Counted from the first letter of the stretch, positions 26,769 through 37,213 are shown. The stretch: 64,000 bases of DNA from Kangiella taiwanensis (GCF_020005165.1 NZ_JAHCLT010000001.1:124001-188000); one strand, 5' to 3'. Translations and numbers: made by a program. The notes: generated by a model from the sequence alone, not told the origin.

Positions 26769-29435
26769 GTGCAACCAGAAGCAACCCACAAACGCTCTTG
26801 GCTAAAAACAACAGTAAAAGTGCTGATATGGACTATCCTCGTCCTAGCGCTTGCTTTGGCTATTGCTTACTGGACAGCACCCTCTTGGGTACCTGGCCAG
26901 CTTCAAAAGTTTCTCCCCGCATCCATAAAACTTCAAAATTTAGAGTTTAAACGCCCCGGTCTCACTTCAACACACATTGATGAGTTGACGCTCATTCTAG
27001 GTGAGGAATCTCCCTATACAGTTACTCTAAACCAGGTCGAGCTGGGTTACTCATTATGGCAACGTAAACTAACGTCTATTTCAGCGGACAAGGCTCATAT
27101 TCTTTGGCCAGAAGCTTTACCCTCAAATCAAAAGTCACCACCGCTTGAGCAAATTCCACTGCCAACACTTCCTGTCGCTGAAATGTCGCTTGAACAGCTC
27201 ACTATCGAAGGTCTATTTCTTCAAAACATCGTAGCGAATAATATTAAGATAGCCGATCGTGAGAACACGGCAGAAGTCACCACCGATGTTCACTTTCTCG
27301 ATCGAACCTTCAACATTAAGGCGACAGCGACACGCTCCGATAAATGGCTCGATACGGTTGATACAAATATTCTACAAGGTAACAATCGACTGCAAGTAAT
27401 TGCTTCCCCAATTAATAGCAAGCATTGGGACTTTGATGGTAATGGTTTGCTCAATCTTACTGAGCTTTATCCGTCAGAAGATAGCCACCCTGAGGGCGTT
27501 GAACCTATTAATGTCAGACTGCAGGGCTCGGTTAATCTCGAGGACAGCGTTCAGTTAGTGTTAGCGCCCGAAAGCCAGATTATCACTAACATCAATGCTT
27601 CATCACTGGGGCTAGTGCCTAACCTAGTTGAACTGCTGAAAAGCTACTATGTTTCAACCAATCTTCATAAACTACCGCCAGAGTATCAAGTAGTCGTTTC
27701 GCCCAAAGAGCCGACACAAATCACCTATGAAGGTGATACACAGCAGTTGCTGATTAACGACGGGCCTTTAGACCTCGCAATTACTAACCCTGCGATTACT
27801 GCTTCCGCCTCGCTTTCAAACGTCAGCTTAGATCTTAATCATCCGTTGACTGCGCCTATGCAAAAGGCTGAAGCGACGCTCAGTATGTTCGCGAAAAACC
27901 TAGCAGCAAACTTTAGCTCCCCTGAACACAAGGCCAGCACAAACAATCTCAACTTGTCGTTCAGCAGCAACATCAAGCTGAATGAAGCATCGTTAGCTGT
28001 CTCTGACGCAAAAGGTAAAGTCTATCTAGACTCGGTGAGCTACGCGGGGAAAAACTCCACCGCACATATTTCTAAAAATGCTTGGTCTGTAAAAGGCCAA
28101 TCAACCATTAAGTTGTCTGAGCAAGGCAAGCCCTACCATCAATGGTCGCTACAATCCGATATTCCGATGAATAGCACCTTAAATCTAGACAAAGAGCAGT
28201 TCACTGCCAACGCTGTCTCCGCGAAGCTGAATGTTACCCAAGACTCAAAACACCCATCAGGGATCATCACTGGCAACTATCAAGTAGCCGACTTAGGACT
28301 TAAGCAGCAACCTTTAAAGCTTAATGATCTCAAAGGCTCATTACAGTTTATTACCAACCAGTCGCCCAAGGGCACACTTACATTTGCTAATGCTCGCTAC
28401 AACAGCCAACAAATTGGCGTTTCCAATATTTCTGGTGCTGTGGATTGGAGTAAAAAGGATAATAGCTTTGTCGCCCAAGGAGCCCTAAACCATCAGCAAT
28501 CGAAGGTTCCTTTCAGTTACACCTTTAATTTAAAAACATCTCGGCATAACTTAAAGATCAAACAATCCTCCTTGCCCATTTCGACGATCACGAACTGGGT
28601 CACACTACTCAAGGATTACCCACAACTGCGCTTCAGTTCTGGACAGCTTGAGGTCGACTCATTAGATGGCGATCCGATTGGTCTATTATTTGATGGCAAA
28701 ATTAAACTCGACAATTTTAACTTAAGCTATGACGAGTTTTACGTCAAAAACTGGACCATTGAAGACTCCTTAACTTCAAACTCAAAGCTCGGTGGTACTC
28801 TGAAGAGTCACATTGAAGAAATCGAGCTTGCTACTGATATCTCGATTACCGATGTCTCTTTTTTAATGCCTCACACCATCAACAGTTTGGTTATTACGAA
28901 TCTCAAGGGTAACTTGCTAAAAGGCCATATTGAAGTACCTCAATTGACCATTAACGATGATGGCGTGTCGCCGTTCACCGCCTATCTAAAAGCGATTGAT
29001 ATTGGCGCGTTACTAAACGCCTTAAATAGTGAGAAACTCAAGCTCACAGGACGATTTGACTTTACCTTGCCACTAACCATTAACAAAAATGGTCAACAAA
29101 TCCATAACGGCCAGTTTAAAGCGCTTAGTGAAGGTGTAGTTCAACTCAAATCTGACAAAGGTAAAGATGCCAATATAGCCTTCCAAGCGTTGGAAAACTT
29201 TCACTACAAAGAGTTTTCAGGCAACCTGAATTACGATGCCAAAGGCGATTACGTCATTGAGCTTAAAGTATTGGGTTCCAACCCTAATTTGTATAATGGA
29301 TTCCCAATTAAGCTGGACTTAACCTTGCGTGGAACGCTACCAGAGATGCTCTACTCGATGCTCATCAGTGGCGATATGACCAAACCGATTCTGGATGATC
29401 TACAACAAAAACAAATTCTCAACATTCAGCCATAA
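26769..29435 (+). CDS. ydbH: YdbH-type AsmA-like envelope bridge protein
   Basis: The 888-residue protein has one N-terminal membrane helix (about 15-33, TVKVLIWTILVLALALAIAY) and a long, beta-rich periplasmic body, ending in a conserved region (about 690-880) typical of YdbH. In E. coli YdbH is one of three AsmA-like proteins (with TamB and YhdP) that carry phospholipids between inner and outer membrane. The start is a GTG at 26769. The following two genes encode its known E. coli neighbours YnbE and YdbL, which supports the identification. Confidence 0.85.
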   Translation: MQPEATHKRSWLKTTVKVLIWTILVLALALAIAYWTAPSWVPGQLQKFLPASIKLQNLEFKRPGLTSTHIDELTLILGEESPYTVTLNQVELGYSLWQRKLTSISADKAHILWPEALPSNQKSPPLEQIPLPTLPVAEMSLEQLTIEGLFLQNIVANNIKIADRENTAEVTTDVHFLDRTFNIKATATRSDKWLDTVDTNILQGNNRLQVIASPINSKHWDFDGNGLLNLTELYPSEDSHPEGVEPINVRLQGSVNLEDSVQLVLAPESQIITNINASSLGLVPNLVELLKSYYVSTNLHKLPPEYQVVVSPKEPTQITYEGDTQQLLINDGPLDLAITNPAITASASLSNVSLDLNHPLTAPMQKAEATLSMFAKNLAANFSSPEHKASTNNLNLSFSSNIKLNEASLAVSDAKGKVYLDSVSYAGKNSTAHISKNAWSVKGQSTIKLSEQGKPYHQWSLQSDIPMNSTLNLDKEQFTANAVSAKLNVTQDSKHPSGIITGNYQVADLGLKQQPLKLNDLKGSLQFITNQSPKGTLTFANARYNSQQIGVSNISGAVDWSKKDNSFVAQGALNHQQSKVPFSYTFNLKTSRHNLKIKQSSLPISTITNWVTLLKDYPQLRFSSGQLEVDSLDGDPIGLLFDGKIKLDNFNLSYDEFYVKNWTIEDSLTSNSKLGGTLKSHIEEIELATDISITDVSFLMPHTINSLVITNLKGNLLKGHIEVPQLTINDDGVSPFTAYLKAIDIGALLNALNSEKLKLTGRFDFTLPLTINKNGQQIHNGQFKALSEGVVQLKSDKGKDANIAFQALENFHYKEFSGNLNYDAKGDYVIELKVLGSNPNLYNGFPIKLDLTLRGTLPEMLYSMLISGDMTKPILDDLQQKQILNIQP

Positions 29436-29498
29436 TTCATGTTATTGTTTTACACTGTAAGCTACGTCTACAAAGTGTTTTGACGAAAGGAATTGGTT

Positions 29499-29693
29499 AT
29501 GACCCAAACAAAAAACATTGCTTTCAGTACCGTCTGTGCGGCCTTGTTAGCGCTCAGCGGATGCACTGTAAAGCTCGAAGCTCCAGACAAGCCTATCCAT
29601 ATCATCGGTGACTTCACCATTAAGCACGAAGTGGTAGTCAAGGTTGAGAAGGCGCTGGATCAAGCGTTAACCGAAGAGTCTGGTTTATTCTAG
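29499..29693 (+). CDS. ynbE: YnbE-like small lipoprotein
   Basis: The 64-residue protein has a lipoprotein signal with lipobox LSGC (Cys22) and the conserved segment CTVKLEAPDKPIHI, as in YnbE. I chose the ATG at 29499 because AAAGGAA lies seven bases before it; an upstream TTG (29493) would overlap that ribosome site. In E. coli YnbE is an outer-membrane lipoprotein that works with YdbH, probably extending its lipid-transfer groove. Confidence 0.88.
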   Translation: MTQTKNIAFSTVCAALLALSGCTVKLEAPDKPIHIIGDFTIKHEVVVKVEKALDQALTEESGLF

Positions 29694-29782
29694 ATTAACT
29701 TCAACAAATATCTTTACCACGGACATTGATTTTTAATTTATCCAGCACTAATTCAGTACAGGTGGATGATTAGGAGAGTAAA

Positions 29783-30118
29783 ATGAAGACTCTAACAAAA
29801 TTAGCATTAACACTGACCGCGGGCTTACTGTTAAGTGCCCAAGCTTTTGCTGCAAACCTAGGTCAACTTAAAGATGACGGTATCGTCGGTGAGTTGTCTA
29901 ACGGCTATGTCGGCATCGTCGCCCAAAACAAAGCGACACCAGAAGTTAAAGCATTGGTCGAAGACGTTAACGACAAGCGTCGTCAAATTTATGCTGACCA
30001 AGCAAAGAAAAATAACAAATCAATTGCAGAAATTGAGGCGATCGCTGCTCGACGTAATATTGACCGCACTCAATCGGGTCACTACATTAAAGTGGGGGGC
30101 GGCTGGCAGAAGAAGTAA
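29783..30118 (+). CDS. ydbL: YdbL-family periplasmic protein (DUF1318)
   Basis: The 111-residue protein has a signal peptide cleaved near AQAFAANLG and a DUF1318 domain (DDGIVGELSNGYVGIV, NDKRRQIYADQAKKN, ending GHYIKVGGGWQKK). In E. coli YdbL modulates the YdbH-YnbE pair. A good AGGAG ribosome site precedes the ATG. It completes the ydbH-ynbE-ydbL operon. Confidence 0.92.
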   Translation: MKTLTKLALTLTAGLLLSAQAFAANLGQLKDDGIVGELSNGYVGIVAQNKATPEVKALVEDVNDKRRQIYADQAKKNNKSIAEIEAIAARRNIDRTQSGHYIKVGGGWQKK

Positions 30119-30145
30119 TCTGCCAAAGCCAATCATTTCCACCCC

Positions 30146-30739
30146 TTATTTCGGAGCCGTCTGGGTCACACTCGGACGGTTCTGCTGTTCATCAAACCAC
30201 ATATTAAGCTTTGTAAAACCATCCAGCTTTTTATACTCCGGATGCCTAAACCTCAAATAATCCACTAGCGCTACCGTATTAATCGATAGTATTTCAAAGC
30301 GTTTTGGGTAACTTGCCAAATGCTGCTGTAAGTAAGCTAAGCCACGATCCAAAGCACCATAAAAGCGCTCTTGCCAAAACTCAGACTGCCCTTCGCCACG
30401 CATTTTATCTTGCTGCAATGCCACAGCGGTATCGAGTAGCCCTCGCGTCAATGAATATAGCGTCCTTAACTGCCAATCCTTATTAATGTCGCTGAACAAA
30501 GTGCCATCATCCGCTTGGGCATCTAAATATTCACCGATGACTTGGCTGTCGAAAAGAGCCATCCCCGTGTCGTTGATTAAACACGGTACTTTGCATAAAG
30601 GATTTGCCTCAACCAACTCTTTGGGATTATCAAAAGGATGGTGCGCAATTTCTTCGACTTTCGCGCTTAACCCCAGCTCACGCACCGCAATTCGAGCAGT
30701 ACGAGCATAAGGTGATGCATCAGAATAAATCAGTTTCAT
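30146..30739 (-). CDS. glutathione S-transferase family protein
   Basis: The 197-residue protein starts MKLIYSDASPYARTARIA, a thioredoxin-fold start in which Ser takes the place of the usual catalytic residue or Cys. NPLCKVPCLI holds the cis-proline (Pro after Val) and FDSQVIGEYL the gamma-glutamyl-binding Ser/Glu-type region. A helical C-terminal domain follows. It resembles YibF-type GSTs; the substrate is unknown. It lies 23 bases after the AAA ATPase gene on the same strand and is probably co-transcribed with it. Confidence 0.88.
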   Translation of the reverse strand: MKLIYSDASPYARTARIAVRELGLSAKVEEIAHHPFDNPKELVEANPLCKVPCLINDTGMALFDSQVIGEYLDAQADDGTLFSDINKDWQLRTLYSLTRGLLDTAVALQQDKMRGEGQSEFWQERFYGALDRGLAYLQQHLASYPKRFEILSINTVALVDYLRFRHPEYKKLDGFTKLNMWFDEQQNRPSVTQTAPK

Positions 30740-30762
30740 TGTCTCTCCACTAAACTTGTAAT

Positions 30763-32262
30763 CTAATTAGCTTTAACCGCCCGCTCATCGGCCCATGCTC
30801 TTAAGGCTGATATTTTCTCAGCCATCACGACGGATAACGGCTTGGTTTGACTGATTTCATCTAGAATCATTTCAGTCGTCAAGGTGCTGTCTTGATAATG
30901 TGCAGCATATAAACTCGCTACCACTGCCTGCTCAATTTCAGCACCACTAAAGCCATCTGTTTTTTCTGATAGCAAGACTAAATCAAAGTTCACTCCAGAC
31001 TGATTACGTTTTTCTAAATGTATACGGAATATTTCTTGCCTCGCCATTGGTTCCGGCAGATCAACAAAAAACAACTCATCAAAACGCCCCTTTCGAATCA
31101 GTTCTGGTGGTAGCGCACTAATATCATTCGCTGTCGCCACGAAAAATACAGGGGAATCGTTTTCCTGCATAAATGTTAGTAAAGTACCCAGCATCCGTTT
31201 CGATGTGCCGCCATCGCTATCGGAGGTACTTAAGCCTTTTTCTATCTCATCAAGCCACAAAACACAGGGCGACATGGTTTGCGACATCTTCAAGGCTTCA
31301 CGTAAGTTCTTTTCACTTTCACCGTGCCACTTATTGTACAAGGCACCGAAGTCTAAACGCAGTAACGGTATCTCCCACATGCCTGCAACCGCCTTAGCGG
31401 CTAACGACTTACCACTGCCTTGTACCCCCATCAATAAAATACCTTTCGGTATGTCTAAACCTATCTCTTTATCGCTTAAAAAGACTTTCTGTCGTAGCTG
31501 TAGCCATTTCTTTAGGTTGGCCATACCACCGACTTCAGCAAAGTGCGCAGTTTCATACTCATAGTGAACTGCTCCGTCCAAATCCAGCAGTTTATAACGC
31601 GCCTGGTTGACCTCTTCCACTTCATCTTTGCTGATAACGCCATCGTCATAGATTAGGTTCCTCACCATCTGCTCAGCGTCAGCCCAGGTCAGACCCCGTA
31701 AATTTTTCACAAGTCGCGATAATAAGGACTTATCCATGCGCACTCTTTTATCGGGATTTTTAACGCCCCAACGCGCAGCCTCTTTGCGAATAATGCTCTC
31801 CAACTCTTCGTCATCAGGTAACTTTAAACTGAATGACCGCGCTAACCTCTTCAATTCGTCAGGAAGCTCAAGCTTGTGACTGATCAGAATAATGGTTTGT
31901 TTGTGTTGTGGGTATGACAGTGCAATATCACGTAGCAAACGAATATTTTGTGGATGCTCTGCGCTAATGAAAGGGTGCATATCAAAAAGAACATACAGCC
32001 CCTCTCGTTCCATGCGCTTAATATGTGACAAACAGTCATCTGCCGTCTGCGTATCTTTCAACGGTGCAAAATGATCGCCCTTAACTTCCAAGCGTCTTAA
32101 CCCTTCGGTCAAATGCCAACCAAACACCGGCTTATTCATATTAAATGCCACCTGATTGATCAGCTGCATTGCTCGATTCTCTTCATGAGTTTCGATAATC
32201 AATATCGGATTCTTCGAACGAATCAGAATATGAAGGTCATTCTGCTCAGTAATACTCGCCAT
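30763..32262 (-). CDS. Ycf46-like AAA+ ATPase
   Basis: The 499-residue protein (ATG at 32262, MASITEQND; a longer frame to 32301 lacks support) has an N-terminal degenerate P-loop-like domain (about 1-180). A classic AAA module follows with Walker A LLMGVQGSGKS (about 275), Walker B VLWLDEIEKG, and the second region of homology ATANDISALPPELIRKGRFD. This is the layout of the Ycf46 family in algae, cyanobacteria and many proteobacteria. In cyanobacteria Ycf46 has been tied to CO2 uptake; the role here is unknown. It is divergent from coq7, about 80 bases away. Confidence 0.87.
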   Translation of the reverse strand: MASITEQNDLHILIRSKNPILIIETHEENRAMQLINQVAFNMNKPVFGWHLTEGLRRLEVKGDHFAPLKDTQTADDCLSHIKRMEREGLYVLFDMHPFISAEHPQNIRLLRDIALSYPQHKQTIILISHKLELPDELKRLARSFSLKLPDDEELESIIRKEAARWGVKNPDKRVRMDKSLLSRLVKNLRGLTWADAEQMVRNLIYDDGVISKDEVEEVNQARYKLLDLDGAVHYEYETAHFAEVGGMANLKKWLQLRQKVFLSDKEIGLDIPKGILLMGVQGSGKSLAAKAVAGMWEIPLLRLDFGALYNKWHGESEKNLREALKMSQTMSPCVLWLDEIEKGLSTSDSDGGTSKRMLGTLLTFMQENDSPVFFVATANDISALPPELIRKGRFDELFFVDLPEPMARQEIFRIHLEKRNQSGVNFDLVLLSEKTDGFSGAEIEQAVVASLYAAHYQDSTLTTEMILDEISQTKPLSVVMAEKISALRAWADERAVKAN

Positions 32263-32342
32263 GGTTCCTAATCGTGCTCCATCATTTCTATTTATTATCA
32301 ATTAGCGCTAAAATAAGCCCATTAGAGGTTTTCACTAGGTTT

Positions 32343-32984
32343 ATGATGCGCCAGTACAGCTTTTTTGATCGCCTATGTATGGTAGCCGATTCTGCTTTAA
32401 AAACAACTCAAGGGATCTATGATGCGGCTCCGCGTACAAGTCCTGCTGAGGACATTGCAGAGCAAGGTATGACGGCTGATGAACAAAAGCATGCCGCCAA
32501 CTTAATGCGCATCAACCATACCGGCGAAGTCTGCGCACAAGCCTTGTATCAAGGTCAAGCCCTGACCGCCAAGCTGCCTGAGATCCGCCAAGAAATGGAG
32601 CATGCTGCACAAGAAGAAGTGGATCACCTCGCTTGGTGTAGCGAACGCCTCACTGAACTCAATAGCCACGACAGTTACCTCAACCCACTGTGGTATGCAG
32701 GCTCCTTTACGATCGGCGCCGTCGCTGGATTAGTCGGCGACAAGTGGAGTCTGGGCTTTGTTGCAGAAACGGAAAACCAAGTCTGTAAACATCTCGAAAG
32801 TCATCTCGACAAACTGCCCGAGCAAGACTACAAGAGCAAAGCAATCTTGTCGCAAATGCACACTGAAGAGCTCAAGCACGCCACCACCGCAATTGATAAT
32901 GGCGCTGCCGAACTCCCTAAGCCTATAAAGCTTGGCATGAAAGCCATGTCCAAGGTCATGACCAGCACGGTTTATTACATTTAG
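32343..32984 (+). CDS. coq7: Coq7-type demethoxyubiquinone hydroxylase
   Basis: Coq7 hydroxylates demethoxyubiquinone in ubiquinone synthesis. The protein is about 213 residues from the paired ATGs at 32343/32346, matching the Pseudomonas enzyme; an upstream ATG at 32274 would add an unrelated stretch. Di-iron ligands are visible in MRINHTGEVCAQALY, QEEVDHLAWC, ETENQVCKHLESHL and EELKHATTA. It stands alone, divergent from the AAA ATPase gene. Confidence 0.95.
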   Translation: MMRQYSFFDRLCMVADSALKTTQGIYDAAPRTSPAEDIAEQGMTADEQKHAANLMRINHTGEVCAQALYQGQALTAKLPEIRQEMEHAAQEEVDHLAWCSERLTELNSHDSYLNPLWYAGSFTIGAVAGLVGDKWSLGFVAETENQVCKHLESHLDKLPEQDYKSKAILSQMHTEELKHATTAIDNGAAELPKPIKLGMKAMSKVMTSTVYYI

Positions 32985-33083
32985 TACAGACTTGTCCTAA
33001 TAAATGTCACTCTGTGGTTCCCTAAAAGCCATCACATGCCCTATAATGTGAATGATTATTATTTGCAAACGTAAGGAACATCC

Positions 33084-33458
33084 ATGAATCTATTAAGCAA
33101 AAGCCTATTTGCCATCATAGTAGCGTTAAGCAGTACCGCTTATGCCTCTGAAGTCCGCCATTACAAAGGCCAAGACGTTAACACGGTTGAAGAGGCTATC
33201 GCCGTATTACAAGAATACAACCCAAAGCTTCAGGCACTACTTGAGTCTGAAGAGTTAAAACCACAAGACATGGGTAAAATCCATGAAATGACCTACAGCA
33301 TGGAAAATGCCTTAAAAATCCTAGAAGGCGCACTCAAAATTACTCAGCGCAACCTAGAAGAGCTACACCTTTCTTCTGAGCGTATGGAAACTGAAAAAGC
33401 CAAGATCTACGGCCAACTTTATTTAGACGACGCCGCTTTTTATACTGATAAAAAGTAG
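33084..33458 (+). CDS. small periplasmic protein, DUF6746-like
   Basis: The 124-residue protein has a signal peptide (MNLLSKSLFAIIVALSSTAYA) and a helical mature part: RHYKGQDVNTVEEAIAVLQEYN, KIHEMTYSMENALKILEG (in two helices), and a final helix with HLSSERMETEKAKIYG. This pattern matches the DUF6746 proteins I recall from gammaproteobacteria. No function is known. A strong GTAAGGA ribosome site precedes the ATG. Confidence 0.75.
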   Translation: MNLLSKSLFAIIVALSSTAYASEVRHYKGQDVNTVEEAIAVLQEYNPKLQALLESEELKPQDMGKIHEMTYSMENALKILEGALKITQRNLEELHLSSERMETEKAKIYGQLYLDDAAFYTDKK

Positions 33459-33485
33459 GACTGACAAGAAAGCCGAGCAGAGCTC

Positions 33486-34352
33486 CTATAGCTCTGCGCC
33501 ACACTTCTTACAATGCACTGCGTCGGCGTCATGACCTTCATAAGAGCACGACGGGCAGGCGTTATTAGTAATTTCTTTTTCTTTGTGTTCCTTTATCGCT
33601 TGGCGAGTAATTTCTGCGCTGTAGATACCTGTCGGAACAGCAATTAAGCCGTAACCCATAATCATGATACAGGACGCCAAGAACTGACCTAAAGGCGACT
33701 GTGGGGAAATATCACCGTAGCCTACCGTTGTTAAAGTGACGATGGCCCAGTAAATTGACGTCGGGATACTGGTGAACCCGTTTTCGGCGCCTTCGATCAC
33801 GTAAATCATTGAGCCAAAAATCACCACAAGCAGTATGACGGTGTATAAAAAGACACTAATCTTGGCATGACTGTTACGAAGGGCTTTCATCATCATGCTG
33901 GCCTCGCCAATATAACTGGCGAGCTTGAATATACGGAAAACGCGTAGCACACGCAAAATACGAATGACTAAGAAGTATTTGGCGTCGGCCAAGAACAGCG
34001 CTAAATAGGTCGGCAATATGGATAAGAGATCAACGATACCGTAAAAGCTTCTGGCGTATAGCATGGGCTTTCGCACACAAATCAAGCGCAGAATATATTC
34101 GATGGTAAAAAGAACCGTAAAGCTCCACTCGGCCACAAATAAGGTCGCTTCATATTTGGTGGAAATAGAGTCAACACTATCCAGCATCACTGCAAAGACA
34201 CTGGCGAAAATACTGATGATCAGGAATACATCAAAAGCCTTACCCCAGCCCGTATCGGCTTCGAAAATAATCTCGTGGATTTTTTCGCGCCACGGCGCTA
34301 GCGGCTCTCCTTCGTCAAAGTTGTATCTTTTATGAATGGTCGGTCGACTCAT
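33486..34352 (-). CDS. voltage-gated potassium channel-like protein with zinc ribbon
   Basis: The 288-residue protein has six membrane helices. The S4 voltage sensor RILRVLRVFRIFKL (about 127-140) has arginines every third residue, and the selectivity filter TTVGYGDISP lies near 207-216, so it should conduct K+. The C-terminus carries a small zinc ribbon (CPSCSYEGHDADAVHCKKC, about 265-285) in place of a large RCK or cyclic-nucleotide domain. It converges with the DUF6746 gene and diverges from metK. Confidence 0.9.
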   Translation of the reverse strand: MSRPTIHKRYNFDEGEPLAPWREKIHEIIFEADTGWGKAFDVFLIISIFASVFAVMLDSVDSISTKYEATLFVAEWSFTVLFTIEYILRLICVRKPMLYARSFYGIVDLLSILPTYLALFLADAKYFLVIRILRVLRVFRIFKLASYIGEASMMMKALRNSHAKISVFLYTVILLVVIFGSMIYVIEGAENGFTSIPTSIYWAIVTLTTVGYGDISPQSPLGQFLASCIMIMGYGLIAVPTGIYSAEITRQAIKEHKEKEITNNACPSCSYEGHDADAVHCKKCGAEL

Positions 34353-34593
34353 TGGTAATTTTTGCCCTATTATTAGCAGTGATTATCCAGTAACGCCATC
34401 ATAAACCGATACTTGCAATATTCAAACTATGACCCAATAAAAGATATTCATGTGTTTTTCACGGCAAAAGATGTAAAAATAGATGTTTTAGACGTCCAAA
34501 GCATGTAAAATTCGATTACTTTTTGACCGTCATGGACTACTTGGCGGCCTTTTTGTAAGTGTATCCCACACAAATTAAGGTATTAGTTACACA

Positions 34594-35754
34594 ATGAGCA
34601 ATTATTCCGTCTTTACTTCTGAGTCTGTTTCAGAAGGCCATCCAGATAAAATCGCTGACCAAATTTCTGACGCTGTGCTTGATGCCATTCTTGAGCAAGA
34701 CACAAATGCGCGTGTTGCCGTTGAGACAATGGTCAAAACCGGCATGGTAATCGTCGCTGGCGAAGTCGCAACCACTGCTTGGGTCGATATCGAAGGAATC
34801 GCCCGTAAAACCATTGAAGATATCGGTTACACAGGTTCCGATATGGGCTTCGACTTTAGCTCATGTGCCGTATTGAACGCTATTGGTAAACAAAGCCCAG
34901 ATATCGCGCAAGGCGTTGATCGCGACGATCCAGACGCTCAAGGCGCGGGAGACCAAGGTTTAATGTTTGGTTACGCCAGCAATGAAACTGACGTTTTAAT
35001 GCCAGCTCCAATCACATACTCACACCGCTTAGTAGAGCGCCAAGCGCAATTGCGTAAGAACGGGAGCTTAAAGTGGCTACGCCCAGATGCCAAAAGTCAG
35101 CTGACCTTCCGCTATGAAGACGACAAGCCTGTAGGCATTGATGCCGTTGTTTTATCAACACAGCACACGCCAGACATTACACAGAAAGACTTACAGGAAG
35201 CGGTAATCGAAGAAATCATCAAACCGGTATTACCTGCTGAGTGGGTGACTGGCGACACGAAATACTTCGTTAATCCAACCGGTAAATTCGAAATCGGTGG
35301 CCCAATGGGCGATTGTGGTTTAACTGGCCGTAAAATTATCGTCGATACTTATGGCGGTATGGCACGTCACGGTGGAGGTGCTTTCTCAGGTAAAGACCCT
35401 TCAAAAGTAGACCGTAGCGCAGCATACGCTGGCCGTTACGTCGCGAAAAACATTGTTGCCGCAGGTCTAGCAGAACGATGTGAGATTCAAGTGTCTTACG
35501 CGATTGGTGTTGCCGAGCCAACGTCGATCAGCGTCAACACATTTGGCACAGGCAAAATCAGCGAAGACAAATTAGTTCAGCTGGTTCGTGAGCACTTCGA
35601 CTTACGTCCACGCGGCTTAATCCAAATGCTGGATTTATTGCACCCTATTTACAAACCAACAGCAGCTTACGGTCACTTCGGTCGCACTGAAGACACTTTC
35701 ACGTGGGAACGCACTGACAAAGCCGAAGCGCTTAAAGCTGCCGCTGGTCTATAG
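34594..35754 (+). CDS. metK: S-adenosylmethionine synthetase
   Basis: MetK makes SAM from ATP and methionine. The 386-residue protein has [20 protein letters not shown] (residues about 8-27), [12 protein letters not shown] (about 117), and the P-loop-like [19 protein letters not shown] (about 262-280). The 241-base upstream region holds no SAM or SAH riboswitch that I can recognise. ahcY follows 41 bases later, so the pair forms a methyl-cycle operon. Confidence 0.99.
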   Translation: MSNYSVFTSESVSEGHPDKIADQISDAVLDAILEQDTNARVAVETMVKTGMVIVAGEVATTAWVDIEGIARKTIEDIGYTGSDMGFDFSSCAVLNAIGKQSPDIAQGVDRDDPDAQGAGDQGLMFGYASNETDVLMPAPITYSHRLVERQAQLRKNGSLKWLRPDAKSQLTFRYEDDKPVGIDAVVLSTQHTPDITQKDLQEAVIEEIIKPVLPAEWVTGDTKYFVNPTGKFEIGGPMGDCGLTGRKIIVDTYGGMARHGGGAFSGKDPSKVDRSAAYAGRYVAKNIVAAGLAERCEIQVSYAIGVAEPTSISVNTFGTGKISEDKLVQLVREHFDLRPRGLIQMLDLLHPIYKPTAAYGHFGRTEDTFTWERTDKAEALKAAAGL

Positions 35755-35795
35755 ATTTTATTTTTAAATACACGTAACCAATTATTGGGAACAAC

Positions 35796-37193
35796 ATGAC
35801 AGATTACATTGTAAAAGATATTAGCCTCGCTTCATGGGGCCACAAAGAAATCGAAATGGCAAAAAGCGAAATGCCAGGCTTGATGCAAATTCGTGAAGAA
35901 TACGAAGGCGAGCAGCCACTGAAAGGCGCGCGTATCGCTGGTTCATTGCACATGACGATTCAAACCGCCATGTTAATGGAAACACTCATCGCGCTTGGAG
36001 CCGAGGTACGTTGGGTTTCTTGTAATATCTACTCAACGCAAGATCACGCTGCAGCAGCGATGGCTGACCAAGGTATTCCTGTGTTCGCATATAAAGGCGA
36101 AACGCTAGACGAATACTGGGACTACACGCACCGCATCATGAAATGGGGTGACGGCGGTTCTCCAAACATGATCCTAGATGATGGTGGCGATGCGACCATG
36201 CTTCTTATCCTAGGTAGCCGTGCTGAAAAAGACATCAGCGTATTGGATAACCCAGGTAGCGAAGAAGAAGTTGCTTTATTTAAGTCAATTAAAGCTAAGC
36301 TTGCCGAAGACGATACTTTCTACTCGCGCACGCTTGCTGAAATTCAAGGCGTGACTGAAGAAACGACTACTGGCGTAGCGCGTCTTTACCAAATGAAAAA
36401 ATCAGGCGAGCTACCGTTCCCAGCTATTAACGTTAACGACTCAGTGACTAAATCTAAGTTCGATAACTTGTACGGCTGCCGCGAATCGTTGGTTGACGGT
36501 ATCAAGCGTGCAACTGACGTGATGATCGCAGGTAAAGTCGCTATCGTTTGTGGTTACGGTGACGTGGGTAAAGGTTCTGCGCAATCGCTTCGAGGCCTTG
36601 GCGCAACCGTTTGGGTCACTGAAATCGACCCGATTTGTGCGCTTCAAGCAGCGATGGAAGGCTACCGTGTGGTAGACCTAGAAGATCCAAACATTGTTGA
36701 GCAAGCAGATATTTTCGTAACAGCAACAGGTAACTACGACATCATCCGCCATGAGCACATGGAGCGCATGAAAGACCAAGCGATCGTTTGTAACATTGGT
36801 CACTTCGATAACGAAATCAATATCGCGAGTTTAGAAGACTACGAATGGATCAACATTAAAGACCAAGTTGACCAAGTCGTATTCCCTGACGGTAAGCGTA
36901 TTACCTTGTTAGCAAAAGGTCGTCTGGTAAACCTTGGTTGTGCCACAGGCCACCCAAGCTTCGTAATGTCGAACTCCTTCACTAACCAAGTTCTAGCGCA
37001 AATCGAACTTTGGAAAAATGGTGACAAATACGACAACGACGTTTACATCCTACCGAAACACCTAGATGAAAAAGTTGCCAAGCTACACCTAGAGCGTATC
37101 GGCGCGCGTTTAACCACGCTAACCGACAAGCAAGCAGCTTACATCAACGTTGAAGTCGAAGGCCCATACAAGCCTGAACACTATCGTTATTAA
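35796..37193 (+). CDS. ahcY: adenosylhomocysteinase (S-adenosylhomocysteine hydrolase)
   Basis: AhcY splits S-adenosylhomocysteine into adenosine and homocysteine, recycling the SAM by-product. At 465 residues it includes the insert typical of bacterial enzymes. Visible motifs are [30 protein letters not shown], the NAD-binding [15 protein letters not shown] (about 245-259) and the C-terminal KPEHYRY. It is co-transcribed with metK and ends at an intrinsic terminator. Confidence 0.99.
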   Translation: MTDYIVKDISLASWGHKEIEMAKSEMPGLMQIREEYEGEQPLKGARIAGSLHMTIQTAMLMETLIALGAEVRWVSCNIYSTQDHAAAAMADQGIPVFAYKGETLDEYWDYTHRIMKWGDGGSPNMILDDGGDATMLLILGSRAEKDISVLDNPGSEEEVALFKSIKAKLAEDDTFYSRTLAEIQGVTEETTTGVARLYQMKKSGELPFPAINVNDSVTKSKFDNLYGCRESLVDGIKRATDVMIAGKVAIVCGYGDVGKGSAQSLRGLGATVWVTEIDPICALQAAMEGYRVVDLEDPNIVEQADIFVTATGNYDIIRHEHMERMKDQAIVCNIGHFDNEINIASLEDYEWINIKDQVDQVVFPDGKRITLLAKGRLVNLGCATGHPSFVMSNSFTNQVLAQIELWKNGDKYDNDVYILPKHLDEKVAKLHLERIGARLTTLTDKQAAYINVEVEGPYKPEHYRY

Positions 37194-37213
37194 TCACAGT
37201 TCTGTGATGTAAG

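Noticed and set aside
33046-33066. Fur-box-like AATGATTATTATTTGC before the DUF6746 gene
   Set aside because: Only the central bases match the Fur consensus, and AT-rich promoters give such matches by chance.
34470-34507. AGATGT / AGATGT / AGACGTCC series upstream of metK, like MetJ boxes
   Set aside because: MetJ sites are adjacent 8-base repeats; here the spacing is 12, 9 and 10 bases, so the match is too weak to call.
34353-34593. SAM or SAH riboswitch before metK-ahcY
   Set aside because: I found no conserved core sequence or pseudoknot-like pairing of the known classes in this leader; a covariance search would settle it.
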